Source: an uncultured Verrucomicrobia subdivision 3 bacterium | GTDB lineage: Bacteria; Verrucomicrobiota; Verrucomicrobiia; Limisphaerales; UBA11358 | Reading direction: 5' to 3' | DNA length: 64,000 nt | Assembly (NCBI GenBank): GCA_903895255.1 | Contig: CAITTG010000023.1 | Location: 1 to 64,000 of the forward strand | The notes under the pieces: generated by a model | Database searches by the model: none | The model's input: only the letters and a program-made list of their open reading frames with translations | What the model was told of the DNA's origin: nothing | Part shown: positions 9,279 through 18,819 of the stretch, in pieces | Layout of the letters: each line of letters opens with the position of its first letter | Position numbering within the stretch: the stretch's first letter is position 1 | Program-made: the position numbers and the translations under genes

Positions 9279-10339
9279 AGATTCGCACGCGGCTGACCCT
9301 GTGGTATGCCGGCATTTTGATCCTGTCCCTGCTGGTGATTGGCCTGGGCACATACCGGGAAATCTCCGAGCAGATGCACCGGCATCATCGGGAGGAACAT
9401 CCTTACCGCGCCCTGGATGAGACCGGCGAAATGGTGTTATGGGTGGGCTTGCCGGCCGTGGTGCTGGGATTGCTGGGGGGTTGGTGGCTCACCCGCCGGG
9501 CGCTGGCACCGGTGGCCCGGCTCACGGCGGCCGTGGAAAAAATTCACGAGCACAATTTACGCGCGCCCCTGCCCCGCAGCGGGGCCGGCGATGAACTGGA
9601 CCGCCTCACCGAGGTATTCAATGCCATGACCGTCCGTTTGGACGGCTCCTTCAACCGCATCCGCGAATTTACCCTGCACGCCTCGCACGAGCTGAAAACA
9701 CCGCTGACTATTTTGTGTGGCGAAACCGAGACCGCCTTGCGTGACGAAACGCTTTCGCCCAGTGAGTATGAACGCGCCGCCAGCCAGTTGGATGAATTGC
9801 GCCGGCTGACGCGCATTGTGGACGGCCTCACCCTGCTGGCGAAGGCGGATGCCGGGCAAATCACCCTGGCCAGCGAACCCGTGCGCTGGGACGAGCTGAT
9901 CCGTGATAATTTCGCCGACGCCCTGATCCTGGCCGAACCCCAGGGCATCCGGGTGGAACTGAGCGCCCGCGAAACGGTCACCGTGCTGGGCGACCGCCAC
10001 CGGCTGCGCCAGTTATTGCTCAACCTGACCGACAACGCCGTGAAATACAACCGTCCCCAAGGCCAGATTCTGATGGTGCTGCGCCGCGTGGGTGACACCG
10101 CTGAATTTAGCATCGCCAACACCGGGCCCGGGATTCTTCCAGAACAGTTGCCCCGGGTGTTCGACCGTTTTTATCGTGGTGACGCAGCGCATGGCGGCAA
10201 AGTGGAGGGCTGCGGCCTGGGGCTGAGCATCGCGCAATGGATTGTCACCGCGCATCACGGAACGATCATTGTGGAGTCACCAGACACCGAATTAACCACC
10301 GTGCGGGTGCGACTGCGGATTCATGCGCCAGCCGCTTGA
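9275..10339 (+). CDS. HAMP-domain sensor histidine kinase
   Basis: Membrane kinase of 354 residues, partner of the upstream regulator. TM1 lies at about 8-25 and TM2 at about 53-72; the periplasmic loop between them is only ~27 residues and contains a His-rich cluster (EQMHRHHREEH), suggestive of a compact metal-responsive sensor. A HAMP segment (~72-125) precedes the dimerisation helix with His138 in the H box (HASHELKTPLTIL). ATP-binding motifs follow: NLTDNAVKYN, FSIANTGPGI and GCGLGLSIAQWIV. CusS-type kinases usually have a much larger periplasmic domain, so this one is a reduced version. It ends 17 bp before the end of the convergent GH2 gene, with no obvious terminator between them. Confidence 0.9.
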   Translation: MKIRTRLTLWYAGILILSLLVIGLGTYREISEQMHRHHREEHPYRALDETGEMVLWVGLPAVVLGLLGGWWLTRRALAPVARLTAAVEKIHEHNLRAPLPRSGAGDELDRLTEVFNAMTVRLDGSFNRIREFTLHASHELKTPLTILCGETETALRDETLSPSEYERAASQLDELRRLTRIVDGLTLLAKADAGQITLASEPVRWDELIRDNFADALILAEPQGIRVELSARETVTVLGDRHRLRQLLLNLTDNAVKYNRPQGQILMVLRRVGDTAEFSIANTGPGILPEQLPRVFDRFYRGDAAHGGKVEGCGLGLSIAQWIVTAHHGTIIVESPDTELTTVRVRLRIHAPAA

Positions 10340-10356
10340 TGCGCGCACGGCCTGCC

Positions 10357-12996
10357 TTATTGCGCCGCCAGACTCCCCAGCACCTCCACCTCCGCGAGCG
10401 CCGGCGCCTGGCCGGAAGGCAGCCCCGTAAATGTCACCCGCAGGAAACGGCCATGCACCGGGCCGGCGGCCTGGTCGTGACGCACTTGAGCCGTTGAAGT
10501 CGTCACCGACTGGTCCGTCACCAGCGTCCAGTGAGTTTCCCCATCGTCGGAAATTTCAATGCGGTACTGCCAGTTTCCGGGGGCGGGGAAGGTGAGTTTC
10601 GTTTCCGCCACATTTACCGGCCGTTCCAAATCCACACGCCACCAGGCTGGCGTGTCCGCCTCCGCCGCCTGCCAGCAGGTGGCCGCGTTGCCATCATTCG
10701 CCTGCCGGCCACTATGGCCCGGAGCCTCGCTGCTGGCCCGGGTGGGATTCTCCAGGCCAAAACTCGCCAGCGTCGGCGCGGCGGCCGGACCGTTGTATCG
10801 CACATACGGCCGCTCCGCCACCGGCGGCGTCACGCCCGCCACGAACTGCGGCTCGCCCAGCGACTGGATGGTCAGCGTCGCATCCGGCAAGCCGGCAGAA
10901 CTGGCGCGGATGACACTTGTTCCCGCGTAATAAGAACGAAACTCAATCGCCGCCATGCCGTCGCGAATCACAATGTCCGAGTCCGGCGCGAAGGTGATGC
11001 TCGGACCCGTCGGGAACTCACCCGGCCCGGCGGCCACCGCCAGCGTCACCGGCGGGCAATTCGTCAGCACCCGGCCCGCCGCGTCCACCACCGCCACAAT
11101 AATCTGCGCGTCGTCCGTGCCATCCACTCGTAGCAGTGTGGTTTTGTCCGCCGTGAGGCGCAACCCCGCGGGCACGCCCGGTCCGGGCCATTCCGGGGGG
11201 GGAATGTGCCGGTATTCGTTGCGATACCAGTAATACTGCCGTTTGGGCAGCCGGAAATAATCAATCAGACCCATGCCCCCAAACCGCTTGCCCGCCACGC
11301 TGCCGTGGTCGAAGGCGCACCAGATGGACTCACCGCTGCGCCACGGAAATCGCCAGGGATAGGGCTGGGTCCGATCCAATCCCGGCGCGCTCAACAGTTC
11401 ATTCCAGCCGGGTGCATACTCGCCGGGCCGGTCGGACTCCGTGGAACCGTACTCGCTGATCACGTTCGGAATGCCGGGATTGATAAATAACCGCGCGCCA
11501 TCGCCGTTGTAACCGGCGATGTCACCCAACTTGTCAATTTCCCCGCGCTGGCAGCCACCAATCGCCGCCGGCCGCGTTGGGTCCAGTTCATGACTCTCCG
11601 CCACCAGTTCCGTGAGAAACTCTCGCACCTTGGGCAGGGTCGATTTGTCCGTGAAAAAAACCTCGTTATCCATGCTCCAGACAATCACGCTCGGATGATT
11701 GCGGTGAATGCGAATCATGTCGCGCAAACTGTTCTTCACACTGGCCCGGAACTCCGGCTCGTCCTCCGCGTGCCGGGGATACGCCCCGCTGACCTGGAAA
11801 TTCCCCTCGCCATGGAAACCGCCCGAGCCCCAGAAATTATTTTCCGACCAGAACATCACGCCCAGCTCGTCGCAGGCGGACACAAAGGCCGGCGCATGCG
11901 GATAATGCGAGCCGCGAATAAAATCGAAGCCTGCGTCCTTGACCAGCTTCACGTCCCGGTAAAAACCACTGTCCGCCACCGCGTCGCCCCAGCCGGCGTG
12001 ATCCTGGTGCACGTTCGCCCCCTTGAAATAATAGTGTTCCCCATTCAGGAACATCCCCTGGTCCGCCGTCCATTTCAACCAGCGAAAACCCAGTGGTGAG
12101 GTGAAATCATCCACGGCCTGCCGTCCATCCAGCACCGTTGTTCGCACCGAATACAAATTAGGTTCCGCCGGCGACCAAAGGCGCGGCTGGGCAATCGCCC
12201 GGCTGGTTTGGTCAAAGGTCACGATGCCATGCGCCGGTATCCGCTCCTTGGATTCCATCTCCGCCACCGTTTTGCCCGCCGCGTCCACCACCTCCGTTTT
12301 CACCCGCGCGGACTTGCCCTCGCCCGAATCATTCGCGATCTCCGTGCGCACGCGCACCGTGCCAGACGCTTGGGAAACCTGCGGGGTGGTCACGAAAGTG
12401 CCGTACCAGGTCACATGCAGCGGCGCCGTCACCACCACCCGAACATCGCGGTAAATTCCACCACTGAAAGTATGTTCGCCGGCCCGCGGGGCCAGGCGGG
12501 CATTCCACAGATTATTCACCCGCACCGCCACCAGATTGTCCCCCGGATGAAGCGCGTCCGTGATATCAAAGGTGAAGCCCGTGTAACCGCCCTTGTGCTC
12601 CCCCAGGCGCTGGCCATTCACAAACAATTCCGTCACTTGAAACGCGCCATCGAACTCCAGATTGACCCGCCGCCCCGCCCAGTCCGGCGGCACGGTGAGG
12701 GTTTTGCGATACCAGCCGTAACCCGAGTAAAATTTGGGGGAGAGAAAATACGGCAGGCTGAAGGAATGCGGCAGATTGATGTTTTGCCAGTGGGACGTGT
12801 CCTGGGCCACCGCCTCCGCATTCGTGGGATCGCCCAGCTGGAACAGCCATTCGCGATTAAAGTTGATGATCTGGCGCAACCCCTCCGCGCGGGCCGAGAG
12901 CTGTATCAAGAGGGCCAGTGCCAGCAGCGCCAGCAACCAACGCCTTAAAAAACAGTTGGCAGGCTTGAATCCGATGCAAATTGATTGTGAGTCCAT
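10357..12996 (-). CDS. Secreted GH2 glycoside hydrolase (beta-galactosidase-like) with C-terminal F5/8C domain
   Basis: Predicted exported beta-glycosidase of 879 residues. The ATG at 12996 is chosen because it opens a signal peptide (FLRRWLLALLALALLIQLSARAEG) and lies outside the efflux gene; a longer reading frame would overlap czcA by 50 bp. Domain order: jelly-roll sugar-binding domain (~30-190, with GWYRKTLTVP), Ig-like domain, TIM barrel with the acid/base in VIVWSMDNEVFF and nucleophile in NVISEYGSTES, a further Ig-like domain, and a C-terminal discoidin/F5-8C domain (WWRVDLERPVNVAETKL). The substrate could be a beta-galactoside, glucuronide or mannoside; I cannot choose. It starts 91 bp after czcA and may be the tail of that operon, an unusual pairing. 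Confidence 0.88.
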   Translation of the reverse strand: MDSQSICIGFKPANCFLRRWLLALLALALLIQLSARAEGLRQIINFNREWLFQLGDPTNAEAVAQDTSHWQNINLPHSFSLPYFLSPKFYSGYGWYRKTLTVPPDWAGRRVNLEFDGAFQVTELFVNGQRLGEHKGGYTGFTFDITDALHPGDNLVAVRVNNLWNARLAPRAGEHTFSGGIYRDVRVVVTAPLHVTWYGTFVTTPQVSQASGTVRVRTEIANDSGEGKSARVKTEVVDAAGKTVAEMESKERIPAHGIVTFDQTSRAIAQPRLWSPAEPNLYSVRTTVLDGRQAVDDFTSPLGFRWLKWTADQGMFLNGEHYYFKGANVHQDHAGWGDAVADSGFYRDVKLVKDAGFDFIRGSHYPHAPAFVSACDELGVMFWSENNFWGSGGFHGEGNFQVSGAYPRHAEDEPEFRASVKNSLRDMIRIHRNHPSVIVWSMDNEVFFTDKSTLPKVREFLTELVAESHELDPTRPAAIGGCQRGEIDKLGDIAGYNGDGARLFINPGIPNVISEYGSTESDRPGEYAPGWNELLSAPGLDRTQPYPWRFPWRSGESIWCAFDHGSVAGKRFGGMGLIDYFRLPKRQYYWYRNEYRHIPPPEWPGPGVPAGLRLTADKTTLLRVDGTDDAQIIVAVVDAAGRVLTNCPPVTLAVAAGPGEFPTGPSITFAPDSDIVIRDGMAAIEFRSYYAGTSVIRASSAGLPDATLTIQSLGEPQFVAGVTPPVAERPYVRYNGPAAAPTLASFGLENPTRASSEAPGHSGRQANDGNAATCWQAAEADTPAWWRVDLERPVNVAETKLTFPAPGNWQYRIEISDDGETHWTLVTDQSVTTSTAQVRHDQAAGPVHGRFLRVTFTGLPSGQAPALAEVEVLGSLAAQ

Positions 12997-13087
12997 GCAA
13001 GTTGTGTGTCCCCAGCCTGCCCGGGAACTGCGCAAGGGGCAACCTTGAAAATCCCGCCCAGTGGCCGCGGAGCTTATTTGCAGACGT

Positions 13088-16000
13088 TTAGGGGTGATCG
13101 CCTTCAGCATGGGGGAGATGCTTTGGCTCGTGCTCAAAATAAGGATACAAAAGGGGTAAAATGAACAAGGTCAGCACCGTGCCGGTCATCAGGCCGCCAA
13201 TGATCACCACCGCGAACGGCCGGGCGGTCTCCGCGCCCACCCCGGTGGACAGGGCCATGGGCAGCAACCCCAGCAACGCCATGAGCGCCGTCATGACCAT
13301 GGGGCGGACGCGGGAGGTGGCCCCTTCCTTGATGGCGGTGTGGATTTCCCGGCCCTCCCGGCGCAACTCGCGAATCCGGGTGACGAGAATCACGCTGTTT
13401 TGAATGGACACGCCGAAGAGCGCGACGAAGCCCACCAGGGCGGAAACGGAGAGATTTAATCCGGCCAGCGGCAGCGCCATGACGCCCCCGGCGGCGGCGA
13501 ACGGCACGGTGAGCAATATCAAGGTCGCGTAGCGCGAGGAATTGAAGGCGATAAACAAAAGAAAGAAAATCGCCGCGATGGTAATGGGGATCACCACCGC
13601 CAGCCGGCGCTCGGCGCGCTGCTCATTCTCAAAGGAACCGGTCCATTCCAGCCGGTAACCGGTGGGAAGATGCACCTGGTCCCGAACTTTTTTCCGCGCC
13701 TCGCCAACGAGTGAGCCCAGGTCCCGGCCGCGGACGGACAGTTTCACGGCGGTGCGGCGCTCATTTTCCTCACGGTCGATCAAGGCCAGGCCGGGTTTCA
13801 CCGATACATTCGCCAGCGCGCCGAGAGTGAGGCGCTCACCGTTGGAGCCGTAAACTGGAATGTTGCGGATGGATTCCAAGTCGGCCACCGACTTGGGAGC
13901 GAGTTTCACGACGAGATCGAAGCTGCGCTCGCCCTCCAGTACTTGGGTGGCCACCTGGCCGCCGATGGCGGTGGCGACGACCGTCTGCACATCGGCCACG
14001 GCCAGGCCGTAGCGGCCGATGGCGGCACGGTCCACATTGATCTGGATTTGGGGCTGGCCCAGCAGCAAATCCGTGCCCACATCCGTGGCCCCCGGCACGG
14101 TCTTGATGATATCGACAATTTGGCTGGCGATGGCCTGCAATTTGGTGGAGTCGTCGCCAAACACCTTGATGGCCAGCTCGCTCTTGATGCCAGAGACCGC
14201 CTCATCCACGTTGTCCTCAATATATTGGCTAAACTGGGTGTCAATGCCCGGTATTTCCTTGATCTTTTTGTTGATGGCCTCGCACAAGTCCTCGCGGTTG
14301 TGGGCGGTGGTCCATTGTTCGCGCGGGATCAGGCCCACGCTATATTCGGTGACGTCCCAGCCATTGACATCCGTGCCGTCATCGGGCCGACCCAACTGGC
14401 TGACCACGTAGCGGACCTCGGGGAAGGAGGCCATGATCTTCCGCACGCGTTGGGTGATTTTGGCGGATTCGGACGGCGAGATGGATTGCGGGGCGAAGGT
14501 GCGCACCCAGAGATCGCCCTCATCCAGCTTGGGGAGGAACTCGTTGCCGAGACTAAAAAAGGTGACGCCGCCGGCGAGGAGCAGCAAACCGGCGACGAAA
14601 TAGACGGTTTTGGGCACTCGCAGGGCGAAGTCCAGGGCGGGACGGTACAGTCGCAGCAACCAGCGGACAATCCAGGTTTCGTGCGGGGCAATCCGGCCCT
14701 GCACGGCAAAGCTCGCCAGGGCGGGCGCGATGAGGATGGCAAAGACCGTGCCCGCAATCAGGGCGAATGTCAGGGTCATGGCCATGGGTTTGAAAATGCG
14801 CCCTTCCACGCGCTGCATCGTGTAGAGGGGAATGAAGGCGGTGAGCAGGATGATCTTGGAAAAGATAATGGGGCGGCCCATTTCCGTGACGGCCTCCACA
14901 ATGGTGGAAACGAGCGAGCGCACCCTGCCCTTGCGTTCCTCCATGATGCGCAGCAGGTTTTCGATCACCACCACGGCGGAGTCCACAATGATGCCGAAAT
15001 CAATCGCGCCCATGGAAATAAGGTTGGCGGGAATGCCGCGCAAATCGAGCAGGAGGAAGGCACCCAGCAGCGCGAATGGCACCGCCATGGCCACGACCAG
15101 GGCGGAGCGCCAGTTGCCGAGGCCGAGGAAAAGGATCAGCACGAGCAGTACCAGGCCGATACCCTCAACCATGTTGTGCCCCACGGTGTGCAAGGTGCGT
15201 TCGGTGAGGCCGGTGCGGTCGTAGTAGGGCACCAGTTTGACGCCGGGCGGCAGGTAGCGCTCGTTGACTTCCGCCGCCATTTTCTCTATCCGCGCGCAGA
15301 CTTGCAGAGGATTCTCGCCCCGGCGCATGACCACGATATCCTCGGCCACGTCATCCTCATCATGAGTGCCCTCGGTCCGCCCCACCCGGCCCAGGCGGGT
15401 GGCGTGGCCAATGACCACCGCGCCCACATCGCTGATGTGGATGGGCGTGCCGTTGATGGTGGTGACGGTGATGTTCTCGATGTCGGCGAGGCTGCCAATC
15501 AAACCCAGACCGCGCACCACGTAAAGTTCGGAACCGTGCTCCACGTAGGAGCCACCGGCATTGGCGTTGCCGTTGGCAAGGGCGGTGAAAATCTGGGCCA
15601 GATTGAGCCCGTAGGCCTTGAGTTTGAGCGGATCAATCAACACGTGATACTGCTTGGTGAGGCCGCCAAAAGGGTTGACGTCCACGACGCCGGGCACCGA
15701 GCGCATTTTCTTTTCGACCACCCAGTCTTCGAGGGCGCGAACCTCCTCGGGGGGATAGCCGGGCGCGGCCCGCATGGTATAGCGGTAGACCTCGCCAATC
15801 GGCGTGGCATCGGGTGACAGGGAGGCCTGCGCCCCCGCCGGCAGGTTGACGGTGCCGAGCAACTGGTTGGCCAGGTTGCGCACCACGTCGTTTTTGGCGT
15901 CGTCCTCAAATACCAGGGTGATCTGCGAAAGGCCAAACTCGGAAATGGACCGCATGGAGACCCGTTGCGGAATGCCGTTCATGACACTCTCGATGGGAAT

Positions 16001-16198
16001 GGTCACCAGGCGCTCCACCTCCTCGGCGGCGTGGCCGGGGAAGAGGGTTTGAATCTGGATGGTCACGTTAGTGACGTCCGGGTACGCCTCGACCGGCAGT
16101 TCGCGAAAAGCCTGAACGCCGAAGATCAGAAAGACGATCATCAACACCACGACAACGCCGCGATGGTGGAGGACCCGGGTGGTCAGCGCCTGAATCAT
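13088..16198 (-). CDS. czcA: Heavy-metal efflux RND transporter, CzcA/CusA family
   Basis: Inner-membrane proton-driven pump of 1036 residues that exports divalent or monovalent metal ions through an adaptor and an outer-membrane channel. The N-terminal helix with ...VVVLMIVFLIFGVQAFRELPVEAYPDVTN is typical of HME-RND pumps. The proton-relay motif is in TM4 (GAIDFGIIVDSAVVVIEN). The periplasmic stretch FSQYIEDNVDEAVSGIKSELAIKVFG resembles the Czc/Cnr/Ncc (Co, Zn, Cd, Ni) branch more than CusA. The length is normal and nothing looks broken. It is third in the leftward series outer-membrane factor, adaptor, pump. The metal itself is inference. Confidence 0.93.
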   Translation of the reverse strand: MIQALTTRVLHHRGVVVVLMIVFLIFGVQAFRELPVEAYPDVTNVTIQIQTLFPGHAAEEVERLVTIPIESVMNGIPQRVSMRSISEFGLSQITLVFEDDAKNDVVRNLANQLLGTVNLPAGAQASLSPDATPIGEVYRYTMRAAPGYPPEEVRALEDWVVEKKMRSVPGVVDVNPFGGLTKQYHVLIDPLKLKAYGLNLAQIFTALANGNANAGGSYVEHGSELYVVRGLGLIGSLADIENITVTTINGTPIHISDVGAVVIGHATRLGRVGRTEGTHDEDDVAEDIVVMRRGENPLQVCARIEKMAAEVNERYLPPGVKLVPYYDRTGLTERTLHTVGHNMVEGIGLVLLVLILFLGLGNWRSALVVAMAVPFALLGAFLLLDLRGIPANLISMGAIDFGIIVDSAVVVIENLLRIMEERKGRVRSLVSTIVEAVTEMGRPIIFSKIILLTAFIPLYTMQRVEGRIFKPMAMTLTFALIAGTVFAILIAPALASFAVQGRIAPHETWIVRWLLRLYRPALDFALRVPKTVYFVAGLLLLAGGVTFFSLGNEFLPKLDEGDLWVRTFAPQSISPSESAKITQRVRKIMASFPEVRYVVSQLGRPDDGTDVNGWDVTEYSVGLIPREQWTTAHNREDLCEAINKKIKEIPGIDTQFSQYIEDNVDEAVSGIKSELAIKVFGDDSTKLQAIASQIVDIIKTVPGATDVGTDLLLGQPQIQINVDRAAIGRYGLAVADVQTVVATAIGGQVATQVLEGERSFDLVVKLAPKSVADLESIRNIPVYGSNGERLTLGALANVSVKPGLALIDREENERRTAVKLSVRGRDLGSLVGEARKKVRDQVHLPTGYRLEWTGSFENEQRAERRLAVVIPITIAAIFFLLFIAFNSSRYATLILLTVPFAAAGGVMALPLAGLNLSVSALVGFVALFGVSIQNSVILVTRIRELRREGREIHTAIKEGATSRVRPMVMTALMALLGLLPMALSTGVGAETARPFAVVIIGGLMTGTVLTLFILPLLYPYFEHEPKHLPHAEGDHP

Positions 16199-16236
16199 AG
16201 CAAATGTATCCGTGACAAATCAAAAGTGCCGGGGGC

Positions 16237-17439
16237 TCAGGAGGCCGGTTCCACCAGCGCCTGCAATAGCAAGGCACCCTCGGCAACTACTTTTTCCCCG
16301 GGATTAACGCCGTCGTAAATGGGAATCCGGCCATCCTTTTCCACGCCCACTTTCACCTGCCGCCGCACAAACGTGGCGGGGGCGGTTTCCACGAAAACAA
16401 AGGAGTCGTCGCCCTTCATGAAGAGCGCCTTGGCGGAGACTTCCACGCCTAGCGCGCCGGACCGCGCGGCGTCCTGCACCACATCCACGAGCACGTACAT
16501 TTCGGCCTTGAGCAGGCCGTCGGGATTATTGACCACCCCGCGAACCTTGACCGTCCGGGTGGCGGGGTCCAGGGCCGCGCCGATGTTGTCCAGGACACCG
16601 TGAAAAACCCGGCCGGGAAAGGCCCGGGTGGTGATTTGCAGGTCCTCACCCGTTTGCAGGGCGGGCAGATCCGCCTCGGACACGTCCACCTGCAACCACA
16701 ATTTCGACGGGTCGCTGACGACGAAACTGGGGGCAAACAGATTCGGGGCATTAGCCAGCATCAGGTCAGCGCGGAGCTCCTGGCCGGGGCTGACATTTTT
16801 TTCCACCAGTGTGCCGGCAATCGGACTGCGCAGGGTGTATATCGAGTTGGTGCCGTGGTCATTACCGCCGTAGTTGTCCAGCACCGCTTCCGCCCGGTCG
16901 AATTCGGCCAGCGCGGCCAGATAAGCGGACCGGGCCGCCTCAACATCCTTCGTGGCGGCGGCGCCGTGGGCGAGCAATTCCTGGGTGCGGGTGTAGGCCT
17001 GTTCAACGGCGGTCAGCGTTGCTTCCGCCGTGCGGGCACTGGACAGGGCTTGCGCGAAATCCGGCGAGTCGATCATGGCCAAAGGGGTGCCTTTGGCAAC
17101 CGCCTGCCCCAAGTCTGCCGCCAGGGAGATCACCCGTCCGGCCACCGGGGTGAACACACCCACCGTGGTGTCGGCATCCCAGTACAAGCGGCCAGTAACG
17201 TGAGTGACCGCCATGGTCCGCGGCCGGGCCGGCTCCACAACAAGGGAAGCCAGTTGCGGTGCATTGGTGGCAAAACTCACGGTCTTCCCGGTGACGGTCG
17301 CGGCCGGCGGGTCATCGACTTGCGCCACCGGTGGCTTGTCACAACCGGCCAGGGCCACAGCGGCGGCCAGCCCCGGCAACCAGAACCAGCCCGCCCAAGA
17401 AAAAGGATGCTTTGATTTCATGACGTGTGATTTATTCAT
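16237..17439 (-). CDS. czcB: RND efflux periplasmic adaptor (CzcB/CusB-like lipoprotein)
   Basis: Membrane-fusion protein of 400 residues linking pump and channel. The ATG at 17439 is just inside the end of the upstream czcC gene (stop at 17445-17447); a second ATG at 17421 would give a shorter signal peptide. The lipobox is LAAAVALAGC followed by DKPP, so it should be an anchored lipoprotein. Features: barrel-sandwich segment around VFTPVAGRVISLAADLGQAVAKG, an alpha-hairpin (QALSSARTAEATLTAVEQAYTRTQELLAHG) and the beta-barrel segment LQVDVSEADLPALQTGEDLQITT. No extra His-rich metal-binding domain is seen at the N terminus. It ends 38 bp before the czcA start. Confidence 0.9.
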   Translation of the reverse strand: MNKSHVMKSKHPFSWAGWFWLPGLAAAVALAGCDKPPVAQVDDPPAATVTGKTVSFATNAPQLASLVVEPARPRTMAVTHVTGRLYWDADTTVGVFTPVAGRVISLAADLGQAVAKGTPLAMIDSPDFAQALSSARTAEATLTAVEQAYTRTQELLAHGAAATKDVEAARSAYLAALAEFDRAEAVLDNYGGNDHGTNSIYTLRSPIAGTLVEKNVSPGQELRADLMLANAPNLFAPSFVVSDPSKLWLQVDVSEADLPALQTGEDLQITTRAFPGRVFHGVLDNIGAALDPATRTVKVRGVVNNPDGLLKAEMYVLVDVVQDAARSGALGVEVSAKALFMKGDDSFVFVETAPATFVRRQVKVGVEKDGRIPIYDGVNPGEKVVAEGALLLQALVEPAS

Positions 17440-17444
17440 TCCGC

Positions 17445-18734
17445 TCAATAATGGTTCAGCTCAGTCTGGCTCAATCCGGTCCGCGCGGCTTCCAAATCGG
17501 CGGCCGCACTGGCGGTGTCGTTCATGGCCTGCGCGAGCGCCAGCCGGACGGTGTTGTCCGTTTGTTCCGCATTCAACAAATCCACCAGGCGGGCCGCCCC
17601 CTTTTCATATTGAAACGCGACCGCGTCCCGCACTTGGGCGGATTGCGGGGCGATTTCATCGCGATACCGCTGCCAGCGCTGGCTGGCCTCGGCATATGCG
17701 GATTCCGCCGTGGCCACATCGGCCAGCGCCTGGGTGCGGATTTTCCCCAACGCCGCCTGGTACTGGCCCACGGCGGCCTTGGCGGCATCAATGTTCCCTT
17801 TGTTCCGATTCCACAAGGGCAAGGGGAAGGAGACGCCCACGTTAAAAGTATCCTCGGCCGGGCCGGTGTCCGGCGGGTTGTGTTCGACGCCCACACTGAT
17901 GGTGGGGTCGGGTATCCGGATGGCTTTCTGCATTTGCAGTTGGGCGCGGCTGGCCTCGAGATCCGTTTCCGCCGCGAGCACATCCGGCCGCGTGGCGCCG
18001 GGCGCACCGGGAGCCGGCGGGGTATTGGTCGCCACCATCAAGCTGGCCAGCGAATCCACCGGCTGCCAGTCGCCCTTCGGCTGCGGGGCTCCCAAGAGAA
18101 CCTCGACCGCGATGCGGGCCTGCACCGTGGCGGCGGCGGCGGCGCGGGCCTGGAGTTCAAACTGGTCGGCATTGATTTCGAGGGCGCTTTTATCCGCTGC
18201 CGAGAGATCACCGGCATTGTATTGCGCCTCGGCAATCTTCGCCTCCTTGCGCATTAAACCGGCGGATTCAGTGAGCACCCGCTCGTTTTCGGCCGCCAGC
18301 AGCACGGCGATGTAGGCTTTGGTGACGCCTTGGTCAAGCGTGCGCTTGGCATCGTAGAAACGGGCCTTGGAACCCAAAATGCCCGAACGCGCGGCGGCCT
18401 GGCGGTCGCCGCGCTTGCCGCCGATCTCAATGAGCTGGCTCACGGCGGCAATTGAATCATAACTGCGATCACTGAGGCCGTTGCCATCCGAGGTGCCGGC
18501 GAGGTGGGTGCCAATTTTGCCAACGTAAAGGGAAAGGCTGGGATTGGGAAATTCGCGCGACACCAGCAACTGGGCGGTGGCGGCGTCCACCCCGCTCCGG
18601 GCCGCCAGAATGTCCCAGTTGCGTTCTAAGGCCAGTTCGCGGGCCTGCGCCAGGGAGAGCCGGTTGGTCTGGGCGAGCGCGCCGGGGGCAGCGCACAGGA
18701 CCACAAACAACGCCATGGATAACAACAATTTCAC
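17445..18734 (-). CDS. czcC: TolC-family outer-membrane efflux protein (CzcC-like)
   Basis: Outer-membrane channel of the efflux system, 429 residues, starting with GTG at 18734. The signal peptide is MKLLLSMALFVVLCAAPGALAQ. The body is long amphipathic helices typical of OEP domains, with the repeated element ARELALERNWDILAARSGVDAATAQLLVSREFPNPSLSL and its second-half partner LEASRAQLQMQKAIRIPDPTISVG. First gene of the czcCBA set; 85 bp separate it from the NarL-type regulator upstream, on the same strand. Confidence 0.9.
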   Translation of the reverse strand: MKLLLSMALFVVLCAAPGALAQTNRLSLAQARELALERNWDILAARSGVDAATAQLLVSREFPNPSLSLYVGKIGTHLAGTSDGNGLSDRSYDSIAAVSQLIEIGGKRGDRQAAARSGILGSKARFYDAKRTLDQGVTKAYIAVLLAAENERVLTESAGLMRKEAKIAEAQYNAGDLSAADKSALEINADQFELQARAAAAATVQARIAVEVLLGAPQPKGDWQPVDSLASLMVATNTPPAPGAPGATRPDVLAAETDLEASRAQLQMQKAIRIPDPTISVGVEHNPPDTGPAEDTFNVGVSFPLPLWNRNKGNIDAAKAAVGQYQAALGKIRTQALADVATAESAYAEASQRWQRYRDEIAPQSAQVRDAVAFQYEKGAARLVDLLNAEQTDNTVRLALAQAMNDTASAAADLEAARTGLSQTELNHY

Positions 18735-18819
18735 TCCCCGTAAAATAGGGGAGCCGGGGGAGGGCTGTCTGTGGAGTGAGGCCTATACTTTTTGTAGGGT
18801 CAGACCCTACGGCGAACGG

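Noticed and set aside
12997..13137. N-terminal extension of the GH2 protein
   Set aside because: It would overlap czcA, and a full signal peptide starts at 12996.
13943..15817. Plus-strand reading frame of 624 codons opposite czcA
   Set aside because: No domain, and a His/Gly/Asp-rich antisense composition; the minus strand encodes an unbroken RND pump.
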